Positions 5,631 through 14,060 of a stretch of 64,000 nucleotides of DNA are shown here, in pieces (the first letter of the stretch is position 1; the number at the start of each line of letters is the position of its first letter). Both the position numbers and the translations under genes were made by a program. This DNA comes from DAOUJW01 sp034422115 (GTDB taxonomy: Bacteria; Chloroflexota; Dehalococcoidia; Lucifugimonadales; UBA2985): the NCBI GenBank assembly GCA_034422115.1, contig DAOUJW010000025.1:120564-184563 (forward strand), read 5' to 3'. The notes under the pieces are model-generated. The model did not search any database. It saw only the letters and a program-made list of their open reading frames with translations, and was not told where the DNA came from.

Positions 5631-6820
5631 ATAACCTCCTCCTCTCGCAGAGAGGCTATCTCCTGTTCATCCACTCCCAGAAGGTCACGCAGCAGGTCGT
5701 CCGTGTGCTCACCCAGCTCCGGCGATGAGGAGTCGTTGCCGGTGGGCGTGCGGGACAGCTTTACCGGGGTGTTCACCGCCTTCACCTTTCCCAGGCGGCT
5801 GTGGTGATACTCCCTTATCATCTCCCGGTGGCGCACCTGTGGGTCGTGGGCCACCTGGTCTATGGTGTTCACCGGGCCGCACGCAATGCCCAACGCCTCA
5901 AACTCCTCCACCCACTCCCTGGTCGTCTTTTGCATCAATGCCTCGTTGAGGATGGGTTCAAGCTCGTGGTGGTTCTGGCTCCGAGTCCAGCCGGTGTCGA
6001 AGCGGGGGTCGTCTATGAGGTCTATGCGGTCTATGGCGGAGCAGAGCAGCGGCCAGCGCTCCTTCCGACCCTCAATCAAGGCGATGGTTATGTAGCCGTC
6101 CCTGGTCGGAAAGACCTGGAAGGGGGCCGTGACCGGATGCCGCGTGCCCAGGGGCGCGGGCGTCTCCCCCGTGGCGAAGTATCGCGCAAAGGCGTTCTCC
6201 TGGATGGTCACCTGGCAGTCCAGCATCCCGATGTCCACCAACTGCCCCAGCCCGCTCCTGGCCCGCTCCTGAAGCGCCGAGAGAATGCCGATGACGGCGA
6301 AGAGGCCGGCGGTGATGTCGCCCTGGGACACGCCGGGGCGAATGGGCGGGCCACCCGGCTCGCCCGTGATGCTCAGTATGCCACCCATGCCCTGAACAAC
6401 CACGTCAAGGGCGGGCTTGGAGGAGTAGGGCCCGTCCTGCCCGAAGCCTGATATTGCGGCGTAAATTATGGCCGGGTTGCGGTCTCGCAGGACGGGGTAG
6501 TCCAGCCCTAGCCGCTGCATTGTGCCGGGCGCGAAGTTCTCCAGCACTACGTCCGACTCGTCCACCAGCCGCAGGAATAGGTCTTTGCCCCTGGGCTTGG
6601 CCAGGTCTACTGAGAAGCCCATCTTGCCGCGGTTGACGCTCATGAAGTAGGAGCTTTCGCCATCTATGAAGGGGCCGCTGGAGCGGGAGCGGTCCCCTAT
6701 CTCCGGCTGTTCCACCTTTATTACCTCAGCGCCCAGATCGGCCAGGATCATGGCGGCAAAGGGGCCGGCCAGAACGTGAGTCAAGTCCAGTACCCTGGTT
6801 CCCTCCAATGGCCCTGGCAT
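5627..6820 (-). CDS. Class III CoA-transferase (CaiB/BaiF family)
   Basis: A 397-residue enzyme that exchanges CoA between carboxylic acids. The N-terminal GTRVLDLTHVLAGPFAAMILADLGAEVIKVE pattern (key parts DLTHVLAGPFA and GAEVIKVE) is the family signature. Next come NRGKMGFSVDL, VLENFAPGTM and FGQDGPY. The segment LVDIGMLD (about residue 195-205) holds the aspartate position used as nucleophile in formyl-CoA transferase relatives. Length is normal. The start ATG follows GGGAGGTAGT. It is a single-gene unit, converging on the acidic protein. The acid substrate is not predictable. Confidence 0.9.
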   Translation of the reverse strand: MPGPLEGTRVLDLTHVLAGPFAAMILADLGAEVIKVEQPEIGDRSRSSGPFIDGESSYFMSVNRGKMGFSVDLAKPRGKDLFLRLVDESDVVLENFAPGTMQRLGLDYPVLRDRNPAIIYAAISGFGQDGPYSSKPALDVVVQGMGGILSITGEPGGPPIRPGVSQGDITAGLFAVIGILSALQERARSGLGQLVDIGMLDCQVTIQENAFARYFATGETPAPLGTRHPVTAPFQVFPTRDGYITIALIEGRKERWPLLCSAIDRIDLIDDPRFDTGWTRSQNHHELEPILNEALMQKTTREWVEEFEALGIACGPVNTIDQVAHDPQVRHREMIREYHHSRLGKVKAVNTPVKLSRTPTGNDSSSPELGEHTDDLLRDLLGVDEQEIASLREEEVI

Positions 6821-6855
6821 ACTACCTCCCTTTGGTTGTCAAGTGAATGTCTCAG

Positions 6856-6884
6856 ATGGTAACACTTGGCGAGAGTAGAGCCAA
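6856..6884 (-). promoter_or_regulatory. Promoter of CoA-transferase gene
   Basis: On the reverse strand TTGGCT (6879-6884) and TACCAT (6856-6861, preceded by TGT, an extended -10) are 17 bp apart, 36 bases from the ATG. Confidence 0.5.
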
Positions 6885-6948
6885 GGGAGCGGATTGACAA
6901 GGGATGCTCAGCAATGCACTATAACCGCGCTAAAGTAGCAGGCTGACA

Positions 6949-8466
6949 TTGGGGCTCCGTATGCTCAGAATTATCTTGACCTTCATTATCCTGCTGCTGG
7001 CATTGGCAGGCTGTACTGGTGCTGCAACCCCCACAGGCATCCCGACACCAGCACCGACGTGGACTCCAACGCCTCCCCCTACATGGACTCCTGAGCCAAC
7101 CTGGACTCCCGCGCCTACGTGGACGCCAATGCCGGCGCCAACTCCTACGACCACATTCACGCCCACACCCATCCCGACTGCTACATCTACACCTGTCCCC
7201 ACTGCCACGCCCGTACCTACTCCCACGCCTACCACTATTCCCACTGCTACTCCTACTTCAACGCCAACCTCTGTTCCTACGCCGACGCCTGCGCCAACAC
7301 CTACCCCGACTCCGCTGAGCCTGGCGAGCATGGTTCAGCAAGTCCGGCAAGCCGTGGTGAGGATAACCGCCGGTAGTAAGGTTGGCACAGGCTTTATCTT
7401 CCAGCTGGACGGGGACGCCGCCTACGTGTTGACCAACCATCACGTTATAGCGGGGTACTCAGTTCCGGAGGTACAAGTTCGAGACAGGACGGACTACAAC
7501 GGCACAGTTATTGGCACGGACTCCATTCGCGACCTTGCAGTGATACGGATATGCTGCGGCAACTTCAAAGAAATACCATTTGCCGAGGAGTCGGACGTGG
7601 TAGTGGGCGCAGAGATTGTGAATATAGGATACGCCCTGGGCCTCAGGGGGCAGGCAACCGTCAGCACGGGAATCATATCGGCGGTGCGGTATGACAGCCA
7701 TAGGTCGGCTGACGTCATCCAGACAGACGCTCCCATAAACCCTGGCAACAGCGGCGGGCCAATGTTGACCTCGGATGGAAGGGTACTCGGGATAAATACG
7801 TTCAAGTATGTCGGCACGAGCGTCGAAGGTGTGGGATTTGCTCTATCCGGCCCGTATGTCCAGAGACTGATTCCCCATCTGGTGTCCGGCCGCGCTGTTC
7901 AGGTGGACCCAACCCCGGAATCCACCTCGTCCGTTATGCCCACTCCTGACGCGCCCACCATTCTGCACGGGCCACTGGCCGGCTCCCTGACGCTTCAGAG
8001 GAGACTCCACACCATACAGATGGCGGGAAAGCACCAAGTGGGTGACGTGGGGATGGAGGCGACATTCCGCAATCCCCCGGACACCTCCTCGTGGTACTAC
8101 GGATTCATTTTTGCCAGTGAAGCCGGCGCGGCAGTTATGGCGTTGGTTACTGACGACGGATACTGGGCTGTCAACAGGTGGATCAGGGACAGGGGACACA
8201 AGATTGAAGACCTGAAGCTGATTCCGGCGGGTACGCTGAAGACAGGGTCAACCTCCCGCAACCACTTGAAGATAGTCGTGGAGGGAGATGCTTTGACCCT
8301 GTACATAAACGGGGAGCGCATGTCGCGTGACGCAGACTTAAGCCGCTTCGAGCTGGGAGCGGGCGGAGACTACGGCGTCCTTGCATGGGGCAACTATCCA
8401 ATATGGACGGACGACGAGGACAGGCCTGTGGTTTGGTATGAGCGCTGGCAGGTGTGGGAGCCGTAA
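6949..8466 (+). CDS. Lipoprotein S1C trypsin-like serine protease with Pro/Thr linker and C-terminal concanavalin-like domain
   Basis: A 505-residue protein if begun at TTG 6949; ATG 6961 is an alternative with the same signal peptide. A hydrophobic segment ends in lipobox LALAGC (Cys22), so it should be membrane-anchored outside the cell. Residues 23 to about 124 are a PT/PTWTP-rich linker. The DegP/HtrA-like protease domain follows, with His165 (TNHHVIAG), Asp195 (SIRDLAVI) and Ser268 (NPGNSGGPM). No PDZ domain is seen. The C-terminal 160 residues (WYYGFIFAS, LKIVVEGDALTLYINGE) look like a LamG/DUF1080-type beta-sandwich. Likely role: extracytoplasmic protein quality control or processing, tethered away from the membrane. 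Confidence 0.85.
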   Translation: MGLRMLRIILTFIILLLALAGCTGAATPTGIPTPAPTWTPTPPPTWTPEPTWTPAPTWTPMPAPTPTTTFTPTPIPTATSTPVPTATPVPTPTPTTIPTATPTSTPTSVPTPTPAPTPTPTPLSLASMVQQVRQAVVRITAGSKVGTGFIFQLDGDAAYVLTNHHVIAGYSVPEVQVRDRTDYNGTVIGTDSIRDLAVIRICCGNFKEIPFAEESDVVVGAEIVNIGYALGLRGQATVSTGIISAVRYDSHRSADVIQTDAPINPGNSGGPMLTSDGRVLGINTFKYVGTSVEGVGFALSGPYVQRLIPHLVSGRAVQVDPTPESTSSVMPTPDAPTILHGPLAGSLTLQRRLHTIQMAGKHQVGDVGMEATFRNPPDTSSWYYGFIFASEAGAAVMALVTDDGYWAVNRWIRDRGHKIEDLKLIPAGTLKTGSTSRNHLKIVVEGDALTLYINGERMSRDADLSRFELGAGGDYGVLAWGNYPIWTDDEDRPVVWYERWQVWEP

Positions 8467-8498
8467 CTCATAGGTTGTATGAGTAAACGCTTATGCCC

Positions 8499-8870
8499 TT
8501 ACACCTTCCGCAGCCCTATGGTGTTGCCCGCGGGGTCCATGAACACTGCTATGTGCCCCTCGCCGCCCGCGATGGGCATGGGTATAGGCGGGACAATGAC
8601 CTGGGCGCCCAGGCTCTCCGCCTTGTCCAGTGCTGCCTGGAGGTCGTCAACGCCAACGTAGAACATCACGTAGTTGGGCGGCATGTTGCCGGACGTGCGC
8701 ACAATGCCCCCCGCAATCCCGCCCTCCGCCTGCTCAACGCGGGAGTAGTCCCCGGTCTCTGCGGCCTCCAGCGGGGTTTGTATCTTCCAGCCGAACAGCT
8801 CTGCGTAGAACTCTCTCAGGCCGGCGGCGTCCTGTCCGCCCAGCTCAAAGTAGGAAACGGGGTCTGGCAT
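8499..8870 (-). CDS. VOC family protein
   Basis: A 123-residue glyoxalase-like protein. I chose ATG 8870 because it follows GGAGGAGGCCTC and because the domain begins at once (PDPVSYFELGGQD); the longer frame to 9005 would run into the str promoter. Module 1 has LREFYAELFGWKI and module 2 has VMFYVGVDDLQAAL, then HIAVFMDPAGNTIGL. This arrangement is usual for VOC proteins annotated as glyoxalase/bleomycin-resistance relatives with short range and no firm substrate. It converges on the protease gene. Confidence 0.82.
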   Translation of the reverse strand: MPDPVSYFELGGQDAAGLREFYAELFGWKIQTPLEAAETGDYSRVEQAEGGIAGGIVRTSGNMPPNYVMFYVGVDDLQAALDKAESLGAQVIVPPIPMPIAGGEGHIAVFMDPAGNTIGLRKV

Positions 8871-8970
8871 GAGGCCTCCTCCGATGTGTGATAGGGAGTA
8901 TATTATCGCACTGGACATAGCGGGCTGCAATGAACATGTCGGAGATTGCCATTTTGCCCTGAAATTTTTG

Positions 8971-8999
8971 TTGACAAACTGGCAACAGGACTTTATATT
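8971..8999 (+). promoter_or_regulatory. Main promoter of the ribosomal superoperon
   Basis: Perfect -35 TTGACA (8971-8976), 17-bp spacer, -10 TATATT (8994-8999) in a local AT-rich patch. The predicted leader to rpsL is about 60 bases. This is the strongest promoter on the forward strand before a run of 39 genes. Confidence 0.75.
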
Positions 9000-9067
9000 T
9001 AGCATTTGGCACTTTCCTTTGATTTGGATTTAGTTTTGAGGGCGTTGACGCTCAGGAGTTCGCTAAT

Positions 9068-9493
9068 ATGCCGACGGTTAACCAACTGGTGAGGAAGCCC
9101 AGGGTCAAGGTCGTTAAGAAGACCAAGGCCCCGGCTTTGCGTTACGGCTACAACTCGCTGAAGAACCGCGTGAAGCGGACCAGCGGCTCCCCGCAGAAGC
9201 GGGGCGTCTGCGTCCAGGTGCGCACCGTGACGCCCAAGAAACCCAACTCGGCTTTGCGGAAGGTCGCACGCGTGCGCCTGGCCAACGGCATGGAGGTCAC
9301 GGCTTACATCCCCGGCGAGGGCCACACGCTTCAGGAGCACTCCGTTGTCCTGATACGGGGTGGCAGGGTCAAGGACCTTCCGGGGGTCAGGTATCACATT
9401 GTCAGGGGCGCGCTGGACTGCACTGGGGTGGTGAACCGGAAGCGAGGGCGGAGCAAATACGGCACCAAGGCTGTAGCGGGTCCGGGGAGGTAG
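9068..9493 (+). CDS. rpsL: Ribosomal protein S12
   Basis: A 141-residue 30S decoding-centre protein. It carries PTVNQLVRKPR at the N-terminus, TPKKPNSALRKVARV with the Lys known from streptomycin resistance, the Asp-methylthiolation region around LPGVRYHIVRG, and a KRGRSKYGTK end. The length is slightly above the common 124 because of an insertion near residues 13-30, as in many Gram-positive-type S12 proteins. First gene of the str part; S7 follows after seven bases. Confidence 0.97.
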   Translation: MPTVNQLVRKPRVKVVKKTKAPALRYGYNSLKNRVKRTSGSPQKRGVCVQVRTVTPKKPNSALRKVARVRLANGMEVTAYIPGEGHTLQEHSVVLIRGGRVKDLPGVRYHIVRGALDCTGVVNRKRGRSKYGTKAVAGPGR

Positions 9494-9500
9494 GGTAGAT

Positions 9501-9971
9501 ATGGCTCGCCGAAGACGCGCTGCCAAGCGTGAGATAACCCCCGACCCTAAGTACAACAGCGTGTACCTGGCCAGCTTTATCAACAGGGTGATGACCCGGG
9601 GCAAGAAGACCACTGCCCAGCGCATTGTCTACGACGCCCTGGACATTCTTGAGACGGAAGGCTCCAGGGACTCCCTGGAGACCTTCAACCAGGCGATGAG
9701 AAACGCCACCCCGCAGCTGGAGGTAAAGCCCCGGCGCGTGGGCGGCGCCACCTACCAAGTGCCTATAGAGGTGAGGAGCAGCCGGCAAATGGCTCTGGCT
9801 ATGCGTTGGATCCTCAGGGCAAGCCGCGCCAGGACGGGTCGTCCCATGGCGGAGAGGCTGGCCCAGGAGCTGCTGGAGGCCTCCAGAGGACAGGGAGCGG
9901 CAGTAAGAAGGAGGGAGGAGCTCCACCGCATGGCCGAGGCCAACAGGGCCTTCGTCCATTATCGCTGGTAG
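9501..9971 (+). CDS. rpsG: Ribosomal protein S7
   Basis: A 156-residue primary 16S rRNA-binding protein that organises the 30S head. Visible family features are ARRRRAAKREITPDPKYNS, FINRVMTRGKKTTAQRIVYDAL and RVGGATYQVP. The C-terminal HRMAEANRAFVHYRW is the usual end. Length is normal. It sits between rpsL and fusA as in the classical str operon. Confidence 0.97.
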   Translation: MARRRRAAKREITPDPKYNSVYLASFINRVMTRGKKTTAQRIVYDALDILETEGSRDSLETFNQAMRNATPQLEVKPRRVGGATYQVPIEVRSSRQMALAMRWILRASRARTGRPMAERLAQELLEASRGQGAAVRRREELHRMAEANRAFVHYRW

Positions 9972-10022
9972 AGACGCGCTCTTAGGCAATCGACAGGTTT
10001 CGGAAGACGGAGGATTTCTTTC

Positions 10023-12071
10023 TTGGACAACATACGGAATATTGGATTTATTGCGCACATCGACGCTGGCAAGACCACCGTCACTGAGCGCGTGCTGTAC
10101 TTCTCCGGCCGCACTCACAAGATAGGCCAGGTGGACGACGGCACAACCGTGATGGACTGGATGGCCCAGGAGAGGGAGCGGGGCATCACGATAACGTCCG
10201 CGGCCACCACCTGCGAGTGGAAGGACTACCGCATCAACATCATAGACACGCCCGGCCACGTGGACTTCACCGCTGAGGTGGAGCGAAGCCTGCGGGTGCT
10301 GGACGGCGGCGTCGTTGTGTTCGACGCGGTCGCAGGCGTGCAGCCCCAGTCGGAGACGGTGTGGCGGCAGGCCGATCGATACCGGGTGCCGCGGATATGC
10401 TTTGTCAACAAGATGGACAGGACGGGCGCGGACTTCCATCGCACAATCGACATGATTGCCCATCGCTTCAGATCGAACCCGGTGGCGGTGCAGCTTCCGA
10501 TGGGCCAGGAGGACTCCTTCAAGGGGGTGATTGACCTCCTGGACCAGACGGCCCTGCTGTTCTCCGACAACGGAAACTACGACGCCCAGGAAGGCCCCAT
10601 TCCGGCGGAGATGCTCGGAGAGGCCAGTGACTACCGCGAGCGGCTGATTGAGAAGGTGGTGGAGACCGACGACGAGCTGATGACCAAGTACCTGGAGGAG
10701 GAGCCCATCTCCACGGAGGAGATAAGGGATGCTCTGAGAAGGGCCACCATCAAGAACGCCCTGGTCCCGGTGCTGTGCGGCAGCGCCCTCAGGAACAAGG
10801 GCATCCAGTTCCTGCTGGACGCCATCGGCTACTATCTGCCTTCGCCGCTGGACGTGCCTCCCGTTCAGGGAGTGAGCCCCAAGTCGGGTGAGGAGGTGCC
10901 CATGGAGGCCAGGGAGGACGCGCCGTTCTCCGCTCTGGCATTCAAGGTCGTGACCGACCCCTTCGTGGGCCGGCTAGTGTACTTCCGCGTGTACTCCGGC
11001 CAGGTTAAGGCAGGCACGTCGGTCTACAACTCCACCAAGGGCATCCGCGAGCGAATGGGGCGGGTGCTCAGTATGCACGCCAACCGGCGGGAGGAGACGG
11101 AGGTCACCTCCGCCGGGAGCATTGCCGCCGCCGTGGGGCTGAAGAACACCTTCACCGGCGACACCATCTGCGATGAAGGCTCCCAGGTGATCCTGGAGAC
11201 CATTCGCTTCCCGGACCCCGTGGTGTCCGTGGCCATTGAGCCTAAGACCAGGAGCGACAACGACAAGCTGGTGGACTCCCTTGGCAAGCTGGCCGAGGAG
11301 GACCCAACCTTCAAGATCAAGGTGGACGACGAGACCGGCCAGACCATCATGTCCGGCATGGGCGAGCTTCACCTGGAGGTGCTGGTAGAGAGGCTGCGGA
11401 GGGAGTTCCAGGTGGCCGCCAACATAGGACGCCCAAAGGTGTCCTTCCGGGAGACTCTGACCTCTTCATCCAAGGCCGAGGGCAAGTTCGTGCGGCAGAC
11501 CGGCGGCCACGGGCAGTACGGCCACGTGTGGCTGGAGTTTGAGCCTCTTGAGAGAAACAGCGGCTTCAAGTTTGAGAACAAGATTGTAGGCGGGACCATT
11601 CCCAGGGAGTACGTGCCCGCGGTGGAGAAGGGCGTTCAGGAGGCGCTGGAGACTGGCGTCATGTCAGGCTATCCGGTGATTGACGTGAAGGTGACCCTTG
11701 TGGACGGCAGCTACCATCCCGTGGACTCTTCCGAGATTGCCTTCAAGATGGCCGGCGCTCTGGCCGCCAGGGAGGGCGTGAAGAGGGCCAAGCCGGTGCT
11801 CCTTGAGCCTATCCTGGACGTGGAGGTCGTTACCCCCGGAGATTTCCTGGGCGAAGTCCTGGGTGATCTGGGCGGAAGGCGCGCCCGCATCCGCAACATT
11901 GAGGGTCAGGGGGCGGTGCAGGCCGTCCGGGCGTTGATTCCGCTGGCCGAGACCTTCGGGTACACAACGGACCTGCGCTCCATCACCCAGGGACGGGCGA
12001 GCCAGTCTATGGAGTTCAGCCATTATGAAGAGGTGCCGCAAGGTGTGGCCCAAGAGTTGGTAAAGGTGTAG
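10023..12071 (+). CDS. fusA: Translation elongation factor G
   Basis: A 682-residue translocase GTPase. G1 is AHIDAGKTT, the switch 1/effector region is DWMAQERERGITI, G3 is DTPGH and G4 is NKMD. Domains II-V follow, including GQYGHVWLEFEP in domain IV and GGRRARI in domain V. The start is TTG with GGAGGA about eight bases upstream; no ATG fits the conserved N-terminus. The tuf gene that usually follows is absent: rpsJ begins eight bases after the fusA stop. Confidence 0.96.
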   Translation: MDNIRNIGFIAHIDAGKTTVTERVLYFSGRTHKIGQVDDGTTVMDWMAQERERGITITSAATTCEWKDYRINIIDTPGHVDFTAEVERSLRVLDGGVVVFDAVAGVQPQSETVWRQADRYRVPRICFVNKMDRTGADFHRTIDMIAHRFRSNPVAVQLPMGQEDSFKGVIDLLDQTALLFSDNGNYDAQEGPIPAEMLGEASDYRERLIEKVVETDDELMTKYLEEEPISTEEIRDALRRATIKNALVPVLCGSALRNKGIQFLLDAIGYYLPSPLDVPPVQGVSPKSGEEVPMEAREDAPFSALAFKVVTDPFVGRLVYFRVYSGQVKAGTSVYNSTKGIRERMGRVLSMHANRREETEVTSAGSIAAAVGLKNTFTGDTICDEGSQVILETIRFPDPVVSVAIEPKTRSDNDKLVDSLGKLAEEDPTFKIKVDDETGQTIMSGMGELHLEVLVERLRREFQVAANIGRPKVSFRETLTSSSKAEGKFVRQTGGHGQYGHVWLEFEPLERNSGFKFENKIVGGTIPREYVPAVEKGVQEALETGVMSGYPVIDVKVTLVDGSYHPVDSSEIAFKMAGALAAREGVKRAKPVLLEPILDVEVVTPGDFLGEVLGDLGGRRARIRNIEGQGAVQAVRALIPLAETFGYTTDLRSITQGRASQSMEFSHYEEVPQGVAQELVKV

Positions 12072-12078
12072 AGAAATC

Positions 12079-12387
12079 ATGCCTCAGCAGAAGATACGCA
12101 TAGTGCTAAGGGCCTTCGACCACAAGATTCTGGATGTCTCCGCGACTCAGATAGTGGAGGCCGCGGAGCGTACGGGGGCCGGCGTGGCCGGGCCTGTGCC
12201 GCTGCCCACATCCATCAAGCGGTTCTGCGTCATTCGCTCCCCCCACGTGGACAAGGACTCCAGGGAGCACTTTGAGCTGCGCTCTCACAAGCGCCTCATC
12301 GATATTCTGGACCCAAGCTCAAAGACAATTGACGCACTCACGCGGCTGAACGTGCCGGCGGGCGTGGACATCTCCATAAAGCTGTAG
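12079..12387 (+). CDS. rpsJ: Ribosomal protein S10
   Basis: A 102-residue 30S protein, also the NusE transcription antitermination partner. QKIRIVLRAFDHKILD, GPVPLPTSIKRFCVIRSPHVDKDSREHFELRSHKRLIDI (seen as contiguous S10 signature parts) and VPAGVDISIKL are diagnostic. It directly follows fusA because tuf is missing, and starts the S10 part of the superoperon. Confidence 0.97.
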   Translation: MPQQKIRIVLRAFDHKILDVSATQIVEAAERTGAGVAGPVPLPTSIKRFCVIRSPHVDKDSREHFELRSHKRLIDILDPSSKTIDALTRLNVPAGVDISIKL

Positions 12388-12400
12388 CTAGAGGAAAGAC

Positions 12401-13024
12401 TTGAAGGGCATACTGGGCAGAAAGAAGGGCATGACCCGCATCTTCTCGGAAGGTGGAAGGGTGGAGCCTGTGAGCGTCATAGAGGCCAGGCCGTGCATAG
12501 TCACGCAGGTCAAGACGCAGCAGGCCCACGGCTACCAGGCCGTCCAGGTGGGCTATGAGGAGGCCAAGCGGCTCAACGAGCCGGAGGAGGGCCACCTCAA
12601 GAGGCTGCCGCCCCTGCGTCACCTGAAGGAGTTCAGGGTGGATGAGCTTGGCGACTCCCAGGTGGGCCAGAGGATAGACGTGAGCATTTTTGAGCCCGGT
12701 GACGTGGTGAACATCAGCGGGTTGTCCAAGGGCAAGGGCTTCGCCGGTGGCATGAAGCGCCACCACTTCCGGGGCGGCCCCAAGACCCACGGCCAGTCGG
12801 ATCGAGGCCGCGCGCCCGGCTCCATAGGCGCGGGCACCACACCCGGAAGGGTGTGGAAGGGCACCAAGATGGCCGGCCACATGGGGAACAAGAAGGTCAC
12901 GGCCCTCAACCTGAAGGTGGTGCACGTGGACGCAGAGCGCAACTTGATTCTGGTCAGGGGCTCTGTGCCAGGCGCAAGGAACGGTATGCTGGTGATTCAG
13001 CCGGCCAGGCGGGGAGGCGGATAA
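12401..13024 (+). CDS. rplC: Ribosomal protein L3
   Basis: A 207-residue 50S protein at the 23S rRNA domain VI junction. The start is TTG (MKGILGRKKGMTRIF). The family signature GKGFAGGMKRHHFRGGPKTHG and the GRVWKGTKMAGHMGN region are intact; the Gln that is methylated in other bacteria lies in this neighbourhood. The TAA stop overlaps the rplD ATG by one base, so translation is coupled. Confidence 0.96.
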   Translation: MKGILGRKKGMTRIFSEGGRVEPVSVIEARPCIVTQVKTQQAHGYQAVQVGYEEAKRLNEPEEGHLKRLPPLRHLKEFRVDELGDSQVGQRIDVSIFEPGDVVNISGLSKGKGFAGGMKRHHFRGGPKTHGQSDRGRAPGSIGAGTTPGRVWKGTKMAGHMGNKKVTALNLKVVHVDAERNLILVRGSVPGARNGMLVIQPARRGGG

Positions 13025-13773
13025 TGCAGCTTCCTCTTATGAACTCATCCGGGCAGAGCGTCGGCACCGTTGAGGTCAACGACGGCCTGTTCGACGTGCC
13101 CATGAACCAGGCGCTGGTGCACCAGGTCGCGGTGGCCCACAGGGCGAACGCGCGACAGGGCACGGCCGCCACCAAGACCAGGGGCAACGTGTCCGGCGGC
13201 GGCGCTAAGCCGTGGCGACAGAAGCACACGGGCCGCGCCCGGCAGGGCAGCCGCCGAGCGCCCCAGTGGAGGGGGGGGGGAATCGTCTTTGGGCCACACC
13301 CCAGGGACTACTCACAGAAGATCCCCAAGAAGATGAATCGAGGGGCCATTCGCTGCCTGCTCTCCCAGAAGGTGAGAGACGAGAAGCTGACGGTCCTAGA
13401 CGGGCTTGAGTTTGAGCAGCCCAAGACCAGGGAGATGGCGGCGGTGCTGTCCAACCTGGGCATATCAAGCCCGGTGCTGGTCGTGACTCCAACGGCCCAG
13501 ACTGATATAATACTCTCCGCTCGCAACCTTCCTCGCGTGAAGACGCTGCCAGTGTCCCAGCTCAGTCCCCTTGACCTGCTGAACCACGACCGCGCAGTCG
13601 TCACGCTTGAGGCGATAAGGCGAGCCGAGGAGCTTTGGGCTGCCAGCGTCGCCGCTGCGGAGGCGGAAGAGGCAGAGGCGGACCCCGAGGAAACAGAGAC
13701 TGAGGCGATTATGGAAGAACCGGAAGAGGCGGCGGACGACCAGAGCCCTGAGGAGAGCCAGGAAGAGGCGTAA
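13024..13773 (+). CDS. rplD: Ribosomal protein L4 with acidic C-terminal extension
   Basis: A 249-residue protein; L4 is usually 200-210. The core runs from MQLPLMNSSG through RQGTAATKTRGNVSGGG, KPWRQKHTGRARQGS and IVFGPHPRDYSQK to the LLNHDRAVVTLEA end. After about residue 205 a tail of some 44 residues is rich in Glu and Ala. The ATG at 13024 overlaps the rplC stop. A run of ten G (13271-13280) lies inside the coding sequence and keeps the frame. In other bacteria L4 regulates the S10 operon; no leader was recognised here. Confidence 0.94.
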   Translation: MQLPLMNSSGQSVGTVEVNDGLFDVPMNQALVHQVAVAHRANARQGTAATKTRGNVSGGGAKPWRQKHTGRARQGSRRAPQWRGGGIVFGPHPRDYSQKIPKKMNRGAIRCLLSQKVRDEKLTVLDGLEFEQPKTREMAAVLSNLGISSPVLVVTPTAQTDIILSARNLPRVKTLPVSQLSPLDLLNHDRAVVTLEAIRRAEELWAASVAAAEAEEAEADPEETETEAIMEEPEEAADDQSPEESQEEA

Positions 13774-14060
13774 TGCACACCTTTGAAGTCCTGAGAAGGC
13801 CGTTGATTACTGAGAAGAGCACCATCCTCCAGGATGCTCAGAACAAGTACGCCTTTGAGGTTGACCCCCGGGCTAACAAGGTCCAGGTGAAGTCGGCTGT
13901 GGAGGAGGCCTTCAACGTCAAGGTGGTGGACGTGAACATGGCCACCGTGAGGGGCAAGCGGAAGCGTTTCGGCCCAAGGCTGGTGCAGCGTCCTTCGTGG
14001 AAGAAGGCCGTGGTGAGCCTGAGGCCGGGCGACAGAATCCAGATATTTGAGGGAGCGTAA
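13773..14060 (+). CDS. rplW: Ribosomal protein L23
   Basis: A 95-residue 50S protein at the exit tunnel, docking site for trigger factor and SRP. The N-terminal VLRRPLITEKSTILQDAQNKYAFEV and the later NVKVVDVNMATVRGKRKRFG loop are typical (shown in part). Start ATG overlaps the rplD stop; the rplB GTG follows without a gap. Confidence 0.96.
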   Translation: MHTFEVLRRPLITEKSTILQDAQNKYAFEVDPRANKVQVKSAVEEAFNVKVVDVNMATVRGKRKRFGPRLVQRPSWKKAVVSLRPGDRIQIFEGA

